Positions 17,459 through 25,878 of a stretch of 64,000 bases of DNA are shown here, piece after piece. A program made the position numbers and the translations under genes. The DNA comes from Massilia sp. PDC64 (lineage in GTDB: Bacteria; Pseudomonadota; Gammaproteobacteria; Burkholderiales; Burkholderiaceae_D). The notes under the pieces were generated by a model. The model saw only the letters and a program-made list of their open reading frames with translations, made no database searches and was not told the origin of the DNA. Where the stretch lies: assembly GCF_900101265.1 (NCBI RefSeq), contig NZ_FMZS01000004.1, positions 1 to 64,000 of the forward strand, in the 5' to 3' direction. Positions within the stretch are counted from its first letter, which is position 1. Every line of letters begins with the position of its first letter.

Positions 17459-17824
17459 ATGATCAAAGGATTGCGCACCGTGACCTATCCCGTGGCCGAC
17501 CTCGGCCGCGCCAAGGCCTGGTTCGCCGACGTGTTCGGCGTCCAGCCGTACTTCGACCAGCCGTTCTACGTGGGCTTCGCCGTCGGCGGGTTCGAGCTGG
17601 GGCTCGTCCCGGACGGGACGCCCGGCACGACCGGGTCCACGACGTTCTGGGGCGTGGACGACATCGCGGCCGAGGTCGAGCGCATCGTCGGCCTCGGCGC
17701 CACCGTCCACGCGGCGATCCAGGAGGTGGGCGAGGGCATCAAGGTGGCGGAATTGCTGGACCCGTTCGGCAACGTGCTCGGGCTCATCGAGAATCCGCTG
17801 TTCGACCCCGCCGCAGTGAAGTGA
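17459..17824 (+). CDS. VOC-family (glyoxalase-like) protein
   Basis: A 121-residue single-module vicinal oxygen chelate protein: LRTVTYPVADLGRAKAWFADVFG at the N-terminus and KVAELLDPFGNVLGLIENP at the C-terminus. Family members are metal-dependent dioxygenases, isomerases or resistance proteins; this one cannot be narrowed. It is well spaced from the preceding repeat protein and converges on the AhpD-like gene with no gap. Confidence 0.85.
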   Translation: MIKGLRTVTYPVADLGRAKAWFADVFGVQPYFDQPFYVGFAVGGFELGLVPDGTPGTTGSTTFWGVDDIAAEVERIVGLGATVHAAIQEVGEGIKVAELLDPFGNVLGLIENPLFDPAAVK

Positions 17825-18289
17825 TTACATGCCGGCCGGCGGCTCGACGGGAATCGGGTTGCGCAGCGACAGGTTGATCGCATTCCAGCCCCGGATGACG
17901 GCGATCGTATAGCCCAGCTCCGCGATCTCGGCTTCGCTGAAGTGCTCGCGCAATGCGGGCCAGGCGGCGTCCGTGTCGTCGCGGTGGGGCAGGGCATTGA
18001 CGGCGTCGGCCCAGGCCAGCGCGGCGCGTTCGCGCTCGCTGAAGAACGGCGATTCGCGCCAGGCGGCCACGCTGTTCAGGTGGCGCGGGTCGGCGCCCTG
18101 CTTGATCAGGTCGCGCCAGTGCATGTCCACGCACACGCCGCAGCCGTTCTGCTGCGAGACGCGCAGGTTGACGAGCTCCACGAGGCGCGGGCCCAGCGCG
18201 CCCTGTTTCACGGTGTGGGACAGGTTGACCATGGCTTTCAGGGCGGACGGGGCCAGGGTGAACAGGTTGATGCGGGCAGCGTGCGACAT
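17825..18289 (-). CDS. Carboxymuconolactone decarboxylase / AhpD-family protein
   Basis: A 154-residue AhpD-fold protein with the redox motif NGCGVCVDMHWRDL (CxxC followed by H three residues on), as in peroxidase-active AhpD proteins, and a C-terminal FSEAEIAELGYTIAVIRGWNAIN. It probably reduces peroxides, but the reductant is unknown. The start has AAAGGAACC upstream. Convergent with the VOC gene. Confidence 0.88.
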   Translation of the reverse strand: MSHAARINLFTLAPSALKAMVNLSHTVKQGALGPRLVELVNLRVSQQNGCGVCVDMHWRDLIKQGADPRHLNSVAAWRESPFFSERERAALAWADAVNALPHRDDTDAAWPALREHFSEAEIAELGYTIAVIRGWNAINLSLRNPIPVEPPAGM

Positions 18290-18378
18290 GATGGTTCCTT
18301 TCGAATGAACAGGGTGCGAAATGCAGCCTTCTATCCATTAGACGGAACGACTCCCGCGTTTGTGACAGGTCGCGCGAT

Positions 18379-18960
18379 TTATTTCAGGCCGTAGCGCGCC
18401 CGCGAGCTGCGCGCCCGTTCGTGCGGCGCGAACGGGCTGCTGGCGCGGTCCAGCAGCGCGCGCGCCTCGGCCAGCCGTTCGCGCTCTCCGGCGTCGAGCG
18501 GCCGGCCGTCGTCCGTCAACGCGCGGATGACGTGGATCGCCAGCTCCTTCGCCGCGATGTCCTCCGGCAGGCCGGAGCGCGTGCACAGGCCGTACGTGCC
18601 GGCCAGGAAATGCCGCCACTCGCTGCGCAGGTGCGCGTCCGCCGCCTCCAGGCCGGACAGGGGCAGCGCCTCCAGCGCCGCCCGGTAGCGCGCCGCGAAC
18701 CGCCCGTACGGATCGGGTTCGCCCTCCAGCAGCATGCGCAGCCAGTCCACATACCCGACCGCGTACCAGTCGAGCGCATGCGCCTCCGCGTGCTCGCCGA
18801 AGAAAGACGTGCAATCGATCCTGACGTTCAGCCGGTATGACGGCGCGGGCATCGTGCCGGCGGCCGTGAAGACATCGAGACGCGCGCCGTCCGTGGCGCA
18901 GGCCGCGAGCAGTTGCGCGCGGGTGAGGAAGTGAGTGTGCAGGTAGTCGAGGAGTTCCAT
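18379..18960 (-). CDS. Hypothetical protein, DUF6058-like
   Basis: A 193-residue soluble protein, no signal peptide. It resembles the DUF6058 family (N-terminal YLHTHFLTRAQLLAACA, central SFFGEHAEAHALDWYAVGYVDWLR, and later GTYGLCTRSGLPEDIAAKE), a family sometimes placed near natural-product genes but without known activity. Nothing nearby supports a biosynthetic role. The match is from memory of sequence patterns. Confidence 0.6.
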   Translation of the reverse strand: MELLDYLHTHFLTRAQLLAACATDGARLDVFTAAGTMPAPSYRLNVRIDCTSFFGEHAEAHALDWYAVGYVDWLRMLLEGEPDPYGRFAARYRAALEALPLSGLEAADAHLRSEWRHFLAGTYGLCTRSGLPEDIAAKELAIHVIRALTDDGRPLDAGERERLAEARALLDRASSPFAPHERARSSRARYGLK

Positions 18961-19053
18961 GCGCCCATGCTAGCGCCGCCGTGTCCCCGACGATTCGGCC
19001 GCGGCCGAAGCATCCGCCGAAAAATGATGGGGCTCTGGCAAGAATTTCGTTTT

Positions 19054-19122
19054 TGGCGCATATTACCGGGTTTGTGCGCCAGTAAAATCGAAATTTCCCT
19101 GTAATTACAAGGGGTTGGCGCA
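19054..19122. promoter_or_regulatory. Inverted-repeat array upstream of the RND permease
   Basis: TGGCGCA at 19054-19060, its inverse TGCGCCA at 19075-19081 and a third copy TGGCGCA at 19116-19122. The first two form perfect 7-bp arms around 14 nt and extend into flanking GAATTTCGTTTT / TAAAATCGAAATTTC, giving an imperfect repeat with arms of about 25 nt. It is positioned as an operator for the RND genes; no TetR- or MarR-type gene is next to it. Confidence 0.5.
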
Positions 19123-19144
19123 GTTTTCCGTCTGGAGTCCATAC

Positions 19145-22100
19145 ATGCTGCTTGGCCTTGTCCGCATCGCGCTGCGGCGCCCCTATACGTTCGTCGTGCT
19201 GGCGCTCACGCTGCTCATCATCGGGCCCCTGGCCGCCATGCGCACGCCCACGGACATCTTCCCCGACATCAGGATGCCCGTGATCGCCGTCGCCTGGCAG
19301 TACACGGGCTTGCCGCCGGACCAGATGTCGGGCCGGGTTTCGACGCTGTTCCAGCGTACGCTGACGACGACCGTCAACGACATCGAGCACATCGAGGCGA
19401 ACACCTATCCCGGCATCAGCATCGTCAAGATCTTCTTCCAGCCGGGCGTCGACATCGCCGTTGCGAACGCGCAGGTCACGGCCATCGCCCAGGGCGCGCT
19501 GAAGCAGATGCCGCCCGGGATCACGCCGCCGCTGATCCTGAACTACAACGCGGCCACCGTGCCGATCCTGCAGCTGGCGCTGTCCGGCGCGGGGCTGTCC
19601 GAACAGCAGCTGTTCGACCTTGGCATGAACACGCTGCGCACGCCCCTCGTGACGGTGCCGGGCGCCGCGATCCCGCTGCCGTACGGCGGCAAGCAGCGGC
19701 AGGTGCAGATCGACGTGAAGCCGGATGCGCTGCAGGCGCGCGGCCTGTCGGCGCAGGACATCGCGAGCGCGCTGGCCGCGCAGAACATCCTCACCCCCGT
19801 CGGTACGCAAAAGATCGACGCACTGGAATACACGATCCAGCTGAACAGCGCACCGTCGGCCATCGAGGAACTGGGGCGCATTCCCGTGAAGGTGGTGGGC
19901 GGCTCGACGATCCTGCTTCGCGACGTTGCCGACGTCCACGACGGCAACGCGCCGCAGACGAACATCGTGCACGTGGACGGCGGCCGCTCCGTGCTGATGT
20001 CGATCCTCAAGAACGGCACCGCCTCCACCCTCGCCATCGTCGACGGCGTGCGTGCCAAACTGGATGCGATGAAGGCGGCGCTGCCCGACAACCTGAAGGT
20101 CGCCGCCATCAACGACCAGTCGGTGTTCGTGCGCGCCGCGATCAAGGGCGTCGCCATGGAGGGCGCCATCGCCGCCGCGCTCACGAGCGTCATGATCCTG
20201 CTGTTCCTCGGCAGCTGGCGCTCGACCGTCATCATCGCCGTGTCGATCCCGCTGTCGATCCTCGGCTCGATCATCGCGCTCGCGGCCACCGGCGAGACGC
20301 TGAACCTCATGACCCTGGGCGGCCTCGCGCTGGCCGTCGGCATCCTCGTCGACGACGCGACGGTCACCATCGAGAACATCAACTGGCACCTGGAGCAGGG
20401 CAAGGCCGTGGAGCCGGCGATCCTCGACGGCGCCCAGCAGATCGTGGCGCCGGCGCTCGTCTCGCTGCTGTGCATCTGCATCGTGTTCATTCCGATGTTC
20501 TTCCTCGAAGGCGTCGCACGCTTCCTGTTCGTGCCGATGGCGAAGGCCGTGATCTTCGCGCTCGTGTGCTCGTTCATCCTGTCGCGCACGCTGGTGCCCA
20601 CGATGGCGAACTGGCTGCTGCGTGCCCACGATACGCACGCGGCGCACGCGCATGCCGAAGGTGGCAACGCGTTGCAGCGCTTCCAGCGCGGATTCGAAGC
20701 CCGCTTCGAACGCCTGCGCCAGGGCTATCACGGCATCCTCGAACGCTCGATCGTACGCCGCAAGGTATTCCTGCTGGGCTTCACGGCCGTCGTGCTGCTG
20801 TCGTTCGCGCTCGTGCCTTTCCTCGGTTCGAACTTCTTCCCCGCCGTCGATTCCGGCCAGGTGCTGATCCACGCGCGCGTGCCGGTCGGTACCCGCGTCG
20901 AAGAGACGGCGCTGCGGTTCGCACAGATCGAAAAGACGATCCGCACCGTCATCCCCAGCAGCCAGATCGCGACGATGGTCGACAACATCGGCCTGCCGTC
21001 GTCGAGCATCAACACCACGTACAACAACACGGGCACGATGGGCTCCCAGGACGGTGACTTCCAGATCGCGCTGGGCGAGGAGCACGCGCCGACGGCGGAA
21101 TACGTGGCTAAGCTGCGCACCGTGCTGCCGCGCGCCTTCCCGGACACCACGTTCTCGTTCCCGCCGGCCGACATCGTCAGCCAGATCCTGAATTTCGGTT
21201 CGCCCGCGCCGATCGACGTGCAGGTGCGCGGCCGCGATCTCGATGCCGACTACGCCTATGCGCAAACGCTGCTGAAGCGGATCCGTGCGATCCCCGGCGT
21301 GGCCGACGCGCGCATCCAGCAGAGTAACCGCGCGCCCGTGTTCAACGTCGACGTCGATCGCACGCAGGCGCAGCTCCTCGGCCTGACGACGCGCGACGTC
21401 ACGAACAGCCTCGTCGTCAACCTCGCCGGCAGCAGCCAGGTGGCGCCCACGTACTGGCTCAATCCGCAGAACGGCGTCAGCTACCCGATCGTGATGCAGA
21501 CGCCGCAGGTGCAGCTCGATTCGCTGGCCGCGCTGGCGAATCTCCCCGTCGGTAACGGGACCAATGCCAATGCGGCGACCCTGGGCGGCCTGGCGCGCAT
21601 CGAGCGCACGAGCGGCAGCGCGCTGATCAGCCAGTACGACGTGCAGCCGATGGTGCAGATCCACGCGGCCACGCAGGACCGCGACCTGGGCGCCGTCGCC
21701 GCCGACATCCGCAAGGTCATCGCCGAGACGAAGGCCGACGTGCCGAAGGGGGCCTCGGTCGAGATGCTGGGCCAGGTGCGCACGATGGAGCGCGCGTTCT
21801 CCGGCCTGCTGTTCGGTCTCCTCGGCGCCGTGGGCCTGATCTACCTGCTCATCGTGATCAACTTCCAGTCCTGGCTCGACCCGGCCGTGATCGTGTCCGC
21901 GCTGCCGGCCGCACTGGCCGGCATCGTGTGGATGCTGTTCGCCACGCACACCACGTTGTCCGTGCCCGCGCTCACGGGCGCGATCATGTGCATGGGCGTG
22001 GCCACGGCCAACAGCGTCCTCGTGATCAGTTTCGCGCGCGAGCGCCTGGGTGAACTGGGCGACGCCGCGGCGGCCGCGCTGGAGGCGGGCTTCGTGCGTT

Positions 22101-22333
22101 TCCGCCCGGTCCTGATGACGGCGCTGGCCATGATCATCGGCATGCTGCCGATGGCGCTGGGCCTGGGCGAGGGCGGCGAGCAGAATGCCCCGCTGGGCCG
22201 CGCCGTGATCGGCGGCCTGCTGTTCTCCACCGTCGCCACGCTCGTCTTCGTCCCCGTCGTCTTCAGCCTCGTGCACGGCCGGCCCGCGCGCCGCGCCATC
22301 CCTCATACCGGAGTACCCGTCCATGCAAACTAA
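19145..22333 (+). CDS. RND efflux transporter permease (AcrB/MdtB type)
   Basis: About 1062 residues, normal for an RND pump. The start at ATG 19145 gives the typical N-terminus (LLGLVRIALRRPYTFVVLALTLLII) just inside TM1. Two repeated halves are visible, each with TM2-6 blocks and a large periplasmic loop; TM4 contains LGGLALAVGILVDDATVTIENI, the proton-relay Asp pair of RND proteins. The second half has FVPVVFSLV near the end. The substrate is probably organic (hydrophobe/amphiphile type) rather than metal. The adaptor gene overlaps its last 11 bp. The permease preceding the adaptor is the reverse of the common order, and no outer-membrane channel gene follows. Confidence 0.93.
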   Translation: MLLGLVRIALRRPYTFVVLALTLLIIGPLAAMRTPTDIFPDIRMPVIAVAWQYTGLPPDQMSGRVSTLFQRTLTTTVNDIEHIEANTYPGISIVKIFFQPGVDIAVANAQVTAIAQGALKQMPPGITPPLILNYNAATVPILQLALSGAGLSEQQLFDLGMNTLRTPLVTVPGAAIPLPYGGKQRQVQIDVKPDALQARGLSAQDIASALAAQNILTPVGTQKIDALEYTIQLNSAPSAIEELGRIPVKVVGGSTILLRDVADVHDGNAPQTNIVHVDGGRSVLMSILKNGTASTLAIVDGVRAKLDAMKAALPDNLKVAAINDQSVFVRAAIKGVAMEGAIAAALTSVMILLFLGSWRSTVIIAVSIPLSILGSIIALAATGETLNLMTLGGLALAVGILVDDATVTIENINWHLEQGKAVEPAILDGAQQIVAPALVSLLCICIVFIPMFFLEGVARFLFVPMAKAVIFALVCSFILSRTLVPTMANWLLRAHDTHAAHAHAEGGNALQRFQRGFEARFERLRQGYHGILERSIVRRKVFLLGFTAVVLLSFALVPFLGSNFFPAVDSGQVLIHARVPVGTRVEETALRFAQIEKTIRTVIPSSQIATMVDNIGLPSSSINTTYNNTGTMGSQDGDFQIALGEEHAPTAEYVAKLRTVLPRAFPDTTFSFPPADIVSQILNFGSPAPIDVQVRGRDLDADYAYAQTLLKRIRAIPGVADARIQQSNRAPVFNVDVDRTQAQLLGLTTRDVTNSLVVNLAGSSQVAPTYWLNPQNGVSYPIVMQTPQVQLDSLAALANLPVGNGTNANAATLGGLARIERTSGSALISQYDVQPMVQIHAATQDRDLGAVAADIRKVIAETKADVPKGASVEMLGQVRTMERAFSGLLFGLLGAVGLIYLLIVINFQSWLDPAVIVSALPAALAGIVWMLFATHTTLSVPALTGAIMCMGVATANSVLVISFARERLGELGDAAAAALEAGFVRFRPVLMTALAMIIGMLPMALGLGEGGEQNAPLGRAVIGGLLFSTVATLVFVPVVFSLVHGRPARRAIPHTGVPVHAN

Positions 22334-23468
22334 ACGCCCAACTTCGCGCAACCGTTCGGCCGTCGTGGCCGTCGCTGCCGCCATCGGCGCCGGCGCCATC
22401 GTCGCCGGCGGCCTCGCCACGCGCCATTCGCAGGCGGAGGCGCTGCAGTCGGCGGCCGCCGACAATACCGTGCGCAGCGTGAACCTCGTCGCCTGGAAGG
22501 ATGCGCCCAACGCGCCCCTGGCCCTGCCGGCCCGCATCGAGGCGTGGTCGCGCGCGCCGATCTATGCCCGCGTGAGCGGTTACGTGGGCCGCTGGAACGT
22601 CGACATCGGCGCGCCCGTGAAATCCGGGCAGGTGCTCGCCGTGATCGAGACGCCCGACCTCGACCAGGACCTGCGCCAGGCCCAGGCCCAGCTCGCGGTC
22701 GCGCGCACGGCATTGGGCCTCGCGGAAAGCACCGCGAAGCGCTGGCAGTCGCTCGTCGCGCAGAACGCCGTGTCGAAGCAGGAGGCGGACGAGAAGCAGA
22801 ACGACTTCGTCGCGAAGCAGGCCAACGTGCAGGCCCTCACCGCCAACGTCGAGCGCCAGCAGGCGTTGAAGCGCTACACGCGCCTCGTCGCGCCGTTCGA
22901 CGGCGTCGTCACGGCGCGTAACATCGACGTCGGGGCGCTCGTGAATTCGGGCGCGGGCGGCACGAGCGGCAGCGAGCTGTTCGTCGTGTCCGACCTGCAC
23001 AAGCTGCGCGTCTACGTGCAGGTGCCGCAGCGGCAGGTGGCGCTCATCCACCCGGGCAGCAGCGCCGTGCTGAGCGTGCCGGAACGGCCGGAGCGCGAGT
23101 ACAAGGCCACCGTGCAGTCGCTCGCGCAGGCCATCAATGCCGGCACGGGCACGATGCTCGTGCAGCTCGCCGTCGACAACGCGGGCGGCGAACTGCTGCC
23201 GGGCGCGTACGCGAACGTCCGCTTCGACCTGCCGGCCGCGCACGACGCCGTGCTCGTGCCGCCGGGCGCCCTGATCCTCGGGAAGAGCGGCGCGCGCGTG
23301 GCGACGGTCGATAGCGCGAACCGCGTGCATATCAAGCCCGTGACCATCGCGCGCGATCTCGGCAACGCCGTCCAGCTGGACGGCGTCACGCGCGCCGACC
23401 GCATCATCGACAGCCCGCCGGACGGCATCGGCGAGGGCGATACCGTGCGCGTGGCGAAGGCGGGCTGA
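22323..23468 (+). CDS. RND efflux periplasmic adaptor subunit (membrane fusion protein)
   Basis: A 381-residue protein with an N-terminal signal/anchor (VVAVAAAIGAGAIVAGGLA), a split lipoyl domain (IYARVSGYVGRWNVDIGAPVKSGQ and YTRLVAPFDGVVTARNIDVGALV), an alpha-hairpin between them, and beta-barrel and membrane-proximal domains (VPERPEREYKATV, LVPPGALIL). It links the permease to an outer-membrane channel. It overlaps the permease gene by 11 bp, so they are translationally coupled. Confidence 0.93.
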   Translation: MQTKRPTSRNRSAVVAVAAAIGAGAIVAGGLATRHSQAEALQSAAADNTVRSVNLVAWKDAPNAPLALPARIEAWSRAPIYARVSGYVGRWNVDIGAPVKSGQVLAVIETPDLDQDLRQAQAQLAVARTALGLAESTAKRWQSLVAQNAVSKQEADEKQNDFVAKQANVQALTANVERQQALKRYTRLVAPFDGVVTARNIDVGALVNSGAGGTSGSELFVVSDLHKLRVYVQVPQRQVALIHPGSSAVLSVPERPEREYKATVQSLAQAINAGTGTMLVQLAVDNAGGELLPGAYANVRFDLPAAHDAVLVPPGALILGKSGARVATVDSANRVHIKPVTIARDLGNAVQLDGVTRADRIIDSPPDGIGEGDTVRVAKAG

Positions 23469-23474
23469 CCGCGG

Positions 23475-23873
23475 TCAGTGTGCGGTGACGAATCCGCGCT
23501 CCGCACCCCAGCGGATCGCGGCCCGGTTCAACACGACGGCTTCCGCATCCGCCAGCCAGCCGTCGGCATCCGCGAGGCGCCACATCGCGCCCAGCAGGTT
23601 GCGGCGCAGTTCGGGCGACTCCACGTCGTCCAGGAAGGCGTCGATCGTCGCCGTGTCCACCTGGACGGTGCCGTGGTGCGCCGTCGCCAGCAGGTCGTGG
23701 CACAGGTCGTGCAGGACCGTGTCGAACTCGTCGTCGTCCAGCGCGATGTGTTCCAGGATGCGCGAACGGTAGATCGCCTTCAGTTCGCTGGGGGCGACGT
23801 TGCCGTCCACGATCATCGTCAGCGCCAGCAGGCGGCCGGCGGCGCGGGGACTGTTTTTCGGGTATGAGCGCAT
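23475..23873 (-). CDS. TerB-like tellurite-resistance-family protein
   Basis: A 132-residue all-helical protein resembling the TerB domain: LLALTMIVDGNVAPSELKAI in the first half and MWRLADADGWLADAEAVVLNRAA near the end, the acidic VDGxxxxxE / ADGxxxxxE motifs that mark the two pseudo-repeats. It lies 27 bp downstream of a TerC gene on the same strand, so the pair is likely one transcript. The start has GAAGGAGAAACAACC. Confidence 0.8.
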   Translation of the reverse strand: MRSYPKNSPRAAGRLLALTMIVDGNVAPSELKAIYRSRILEHIALDDDEFDTVLHDLCHDLLATAHHGTVQVDTATIDAFLDDVESPELRRNLLGAMWRLADADGWLADAEAVVLNRAAIRWGAERGFVTAH

Positions 23874-23900
23874 GGTTGTTTCTCCTTCAGTAGTAGTGGT

Positions 23901-24866
23901 TCATTCGGTGTCGTGCTTGCGCGCGACGACCAGGCTGGCGATACAGCTGCCGGCGATGAGCACGGCGACGACCGTCAGCGACGCCTGGACCGGCATGTGA
24001 TACCAGGGCATGATCAGCATCTTCGTGCCGATGAAGGTCAGGACCATCGCCAGGCCGTACTTCAGCAGGTGGAAGCGGTCCGCCATGTCGACCAGCAGGA
24101 AGTACAGGGCACGCAGGCCGAGGATCGCGAACAGGTTCGACGTGAAGACGATGAACGGGTCCGTCGTGATGGCAAAGATGGCCGGGATCGAATCGACGGC
24201 GAAGATCAGGTCCGTCGCCTCGATCAGCATCAGCACGAGGAACAGCGGTGTCACGTAGCGCACGCCGTTCGCCGTCACGAAGAATTTCTCGCCATGGTCG
24301 CCTTGCGCCACCCGCAAATGCTTGCGGGCGAAGCGCATGATGGGGCTCTGCTTGACGTCCGGTTCCTTGTCGGCCGCGACCAGCATGCGCATGCCGGTCA
24401 GCAGCAGGAAGGCACCGAAGACGTACAACACCCAGCTGAATTCGCTCACGACCCACGCGCCCGCGCCGATCATGACGGCCCGCATCACGATGGCGCCGAG
24501 GACGCCGTAGACCAGGACCCGGCGCTGGTATTGCTGGGGTACCTGGAAGGCCGTGAAGATCATCAGGAACACGAAGATGTTGTCGACCGACAGCGCTTTC
24601 TCGATCAGGTAACCGGACAGGAATTCGAGCGCCTTCTGGTCGGCGACCTCGGGACCGACCGTCGACTTGAGGTACCACCACAGGCCGCCGTTGAACAGCA
24701 GGGCCATGCTGACCCAGGCGATGGACCACAGGCCCGCTTCCTTCACGCCCACCTTGTGCGCCTTGTTGCCGCCGAACACGAACAGGTCCAGTGCCAGCAT
24801 CACCAGCACGAACCCGACGAAACCGGCCCACATCGGGCCGCTTGCGATTGTCTCGATTCCGTTCAT
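23901..24866 (-). CDS. TerC-family integral membrane protein
   Basis: A 321-residue protein with about nine hydrophobic helices. TerC features are present: LEFLSGYLIEKALSVDNIFVFLMIF and LFLVLMLIEATDLIFAVDSIPAIFAIT, with buried acidic residues that may bind metal. TerC proteins are linked to manganese export or to metallation of exoenzymes and, in ter clusters, tellurite resistance. I start it at ATG 24866; the ATG directly before (24869) is equally possible. It is upstream of terB and divergent from nhaR. Confidence 0.9.
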   Translation of the reverse strand: MNGIETIASGPMWAGFVGFVLVMLALDLFVFGGNKAHKVGVKEAGLWSIAWVSMALLFNGGLWWYLKSTVGPEVADQKALEFLSGYLIEKALSVDNIFVFLMIFTAFQVPQQYQRRVLVYGVLGAIVMRAVMIGAGAWVVSEFSWVLYVFGAFLLLTGMRMLVAADKEPDVKQSPIMRFARKHLRVAQGDHGEKFFVTANGVRYVTPLFLVLMLIEATDLIFAVDSIPAIFAITTDPFIVFTSNLFAILGLRALYFLLVDMADRFHLLKYGLAMVLTFIGTKMLIMPWYHMPVQASLTVVAVLIAGSCIASLVVARKHDTE

Positions 24867-24946
24867 CATTGCCTCTGGTTGTCGTTGAATGAGCTCACTA
24901 TAGACGCCGGGTAAAGATCGGACTAATCGTGTTATTTTTCGTAATT

Positions 24947-24963
24947 CATCGACTTTTTCGATG
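24947..24963. promoter_or_regulatory. Inverted repeat between terC and the NhaR-type regulator
   Basis: CATCGA-CTTTT-TCGATG, 6-bp perfect arms around 5 nt, located in the terC / nhaR divergent region just before the nhaR start. This size and placement suit a LysR-type binding site controlling both genes. Confidence 0.5.
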
Positions 24964-24975
24964 TATCGACGCGCC

Positions 24976-25878
24976 ATGAACTCACTCAACTACAAGCACC
25001 TGCGCTATTTCTGGATGGTGGCGAAGACGGGCAGCATCGCCACGGCCGCCGCGCAGCTTCACCTGACGCCCCATGCGATCTCGGGGCAGCTGTCCGAATT
25101 CGCGGCCACGCTGGGCGTGCAGTTGTTCCGGCGCGCGGGCCGCAACCTGGAGCTGACGGAGGCGGGCCGGCGCATCGCCCGCTCGGCCGAGCAGATTTTC
25201 ACGGCCGGGGATGAATTGCTGGAAATGGTGCGGACCAGCCAGCTGACGTCGCCGCAGCCGTTCCGCGTCGGGTGCGCGGATTCGGTCTCGAAACTCATCG
25301 CGTGCCGGCTCGTGGAACCGGCCCTCAGGCTGGAGGATCCCGTGCGGCTCGTCTGCCGCGAGGGCCGGCTCGACAACCTCCTGGCCGATCTCGCCGTCCA
25401 CCGCCTCGACCTCGTCATCGCGGACCGGCCCATTCCCGCGCACTTCAGCGTGCGGGCCTATAACCACCTGCTGGGAGAAAGTTCGATGACGGCGTTCGCC
25501 ACCGCGGACCTGGCCACGCGGCTGGGGGACGATTTCCCCGCATGTCTCGACGATGCGCCGGTGCTGTTCCCGGGCGAGGATTTCGCCATCCGCGGCCGCC
25601 TGTTGCAATGGCTGGAGCGGGGCGACGTCCACGTCCGGGTCATCGGCGAGTTCGACGACAGCGCCATGATGCAGGCGTTCGGCCAATCCGGGGCGGGCGT
25701 GTTCTTCGCGCCGACGGTGATCGCGGCGCAGGTGTGCGAGCAGTACCACGTCGTCGCGCTCGGCCAGGTCGACGCCGTGGTGGAACAGGTCTATGCGATC
25801 ACCACCGAGCGGCGCATGAGCCATCCCGCCACTGTCGCGATCGGCGCGCTCGCGCGCGACATGCTGTTCAGGGCTTGA
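24976..25878 (+). CDS. nhaR: NhaR-type LysR-family regulator
   Basis: A 300-residue protein. The start MNSLNYKHLRYFWMVAKTGS is the characteristic NhaR N-terminus; an upstream ATG at 24961 would add five residues with no homology. The winged HTH (AAAQLHLTPHAISGQLSEFAA) is followed by a substrate-binding domain (PFRVGCADSVSKLIACRLVEPAL). In E. coli NhaR activates the Na+/H+ antiporter gene nhaA in response to sodium. Here the divergent partner is terC, so it may control that cation-related membrane protein instead; this is inference. The 3' end overlaps the next LysR gene (convergent) by 11 bp. Confidence 0.85.
   Translation: MNSLNYKHLRYFWMVAKTGSIATAAAQLHLTPHAISGQLSEFAATLGVQLFRRAGRNLELTEAGRRIARSAEQIFTAGDELLEMVRTSQLTSPQPFRVGCADSVSKLIACRLVEPALRLEDPVRLVCREGRLDNLLADLAVHRLDLVIADRPIPAHFSVRAYNHLLGESSMTAFATADLATRLGDDFPACLDDAPVLFPGEDFAIRGRLLQWLERGDVHVRVIGEFDDSAMMQAFGQSGAGVFFAPTVIAAQVCEQYHVVALGQVDAVVEQVYAITTERRMSHPATVAIGALARDMLFRA

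Noticed and set aside
18338..22537. Open frame of about 1399 codons on the minus strand opposite the RND permease
   Set aside because: Shadow of the RND gene; low-complexity Arg/His/Asp/Gln-rich translation, no ribosome site, no family.
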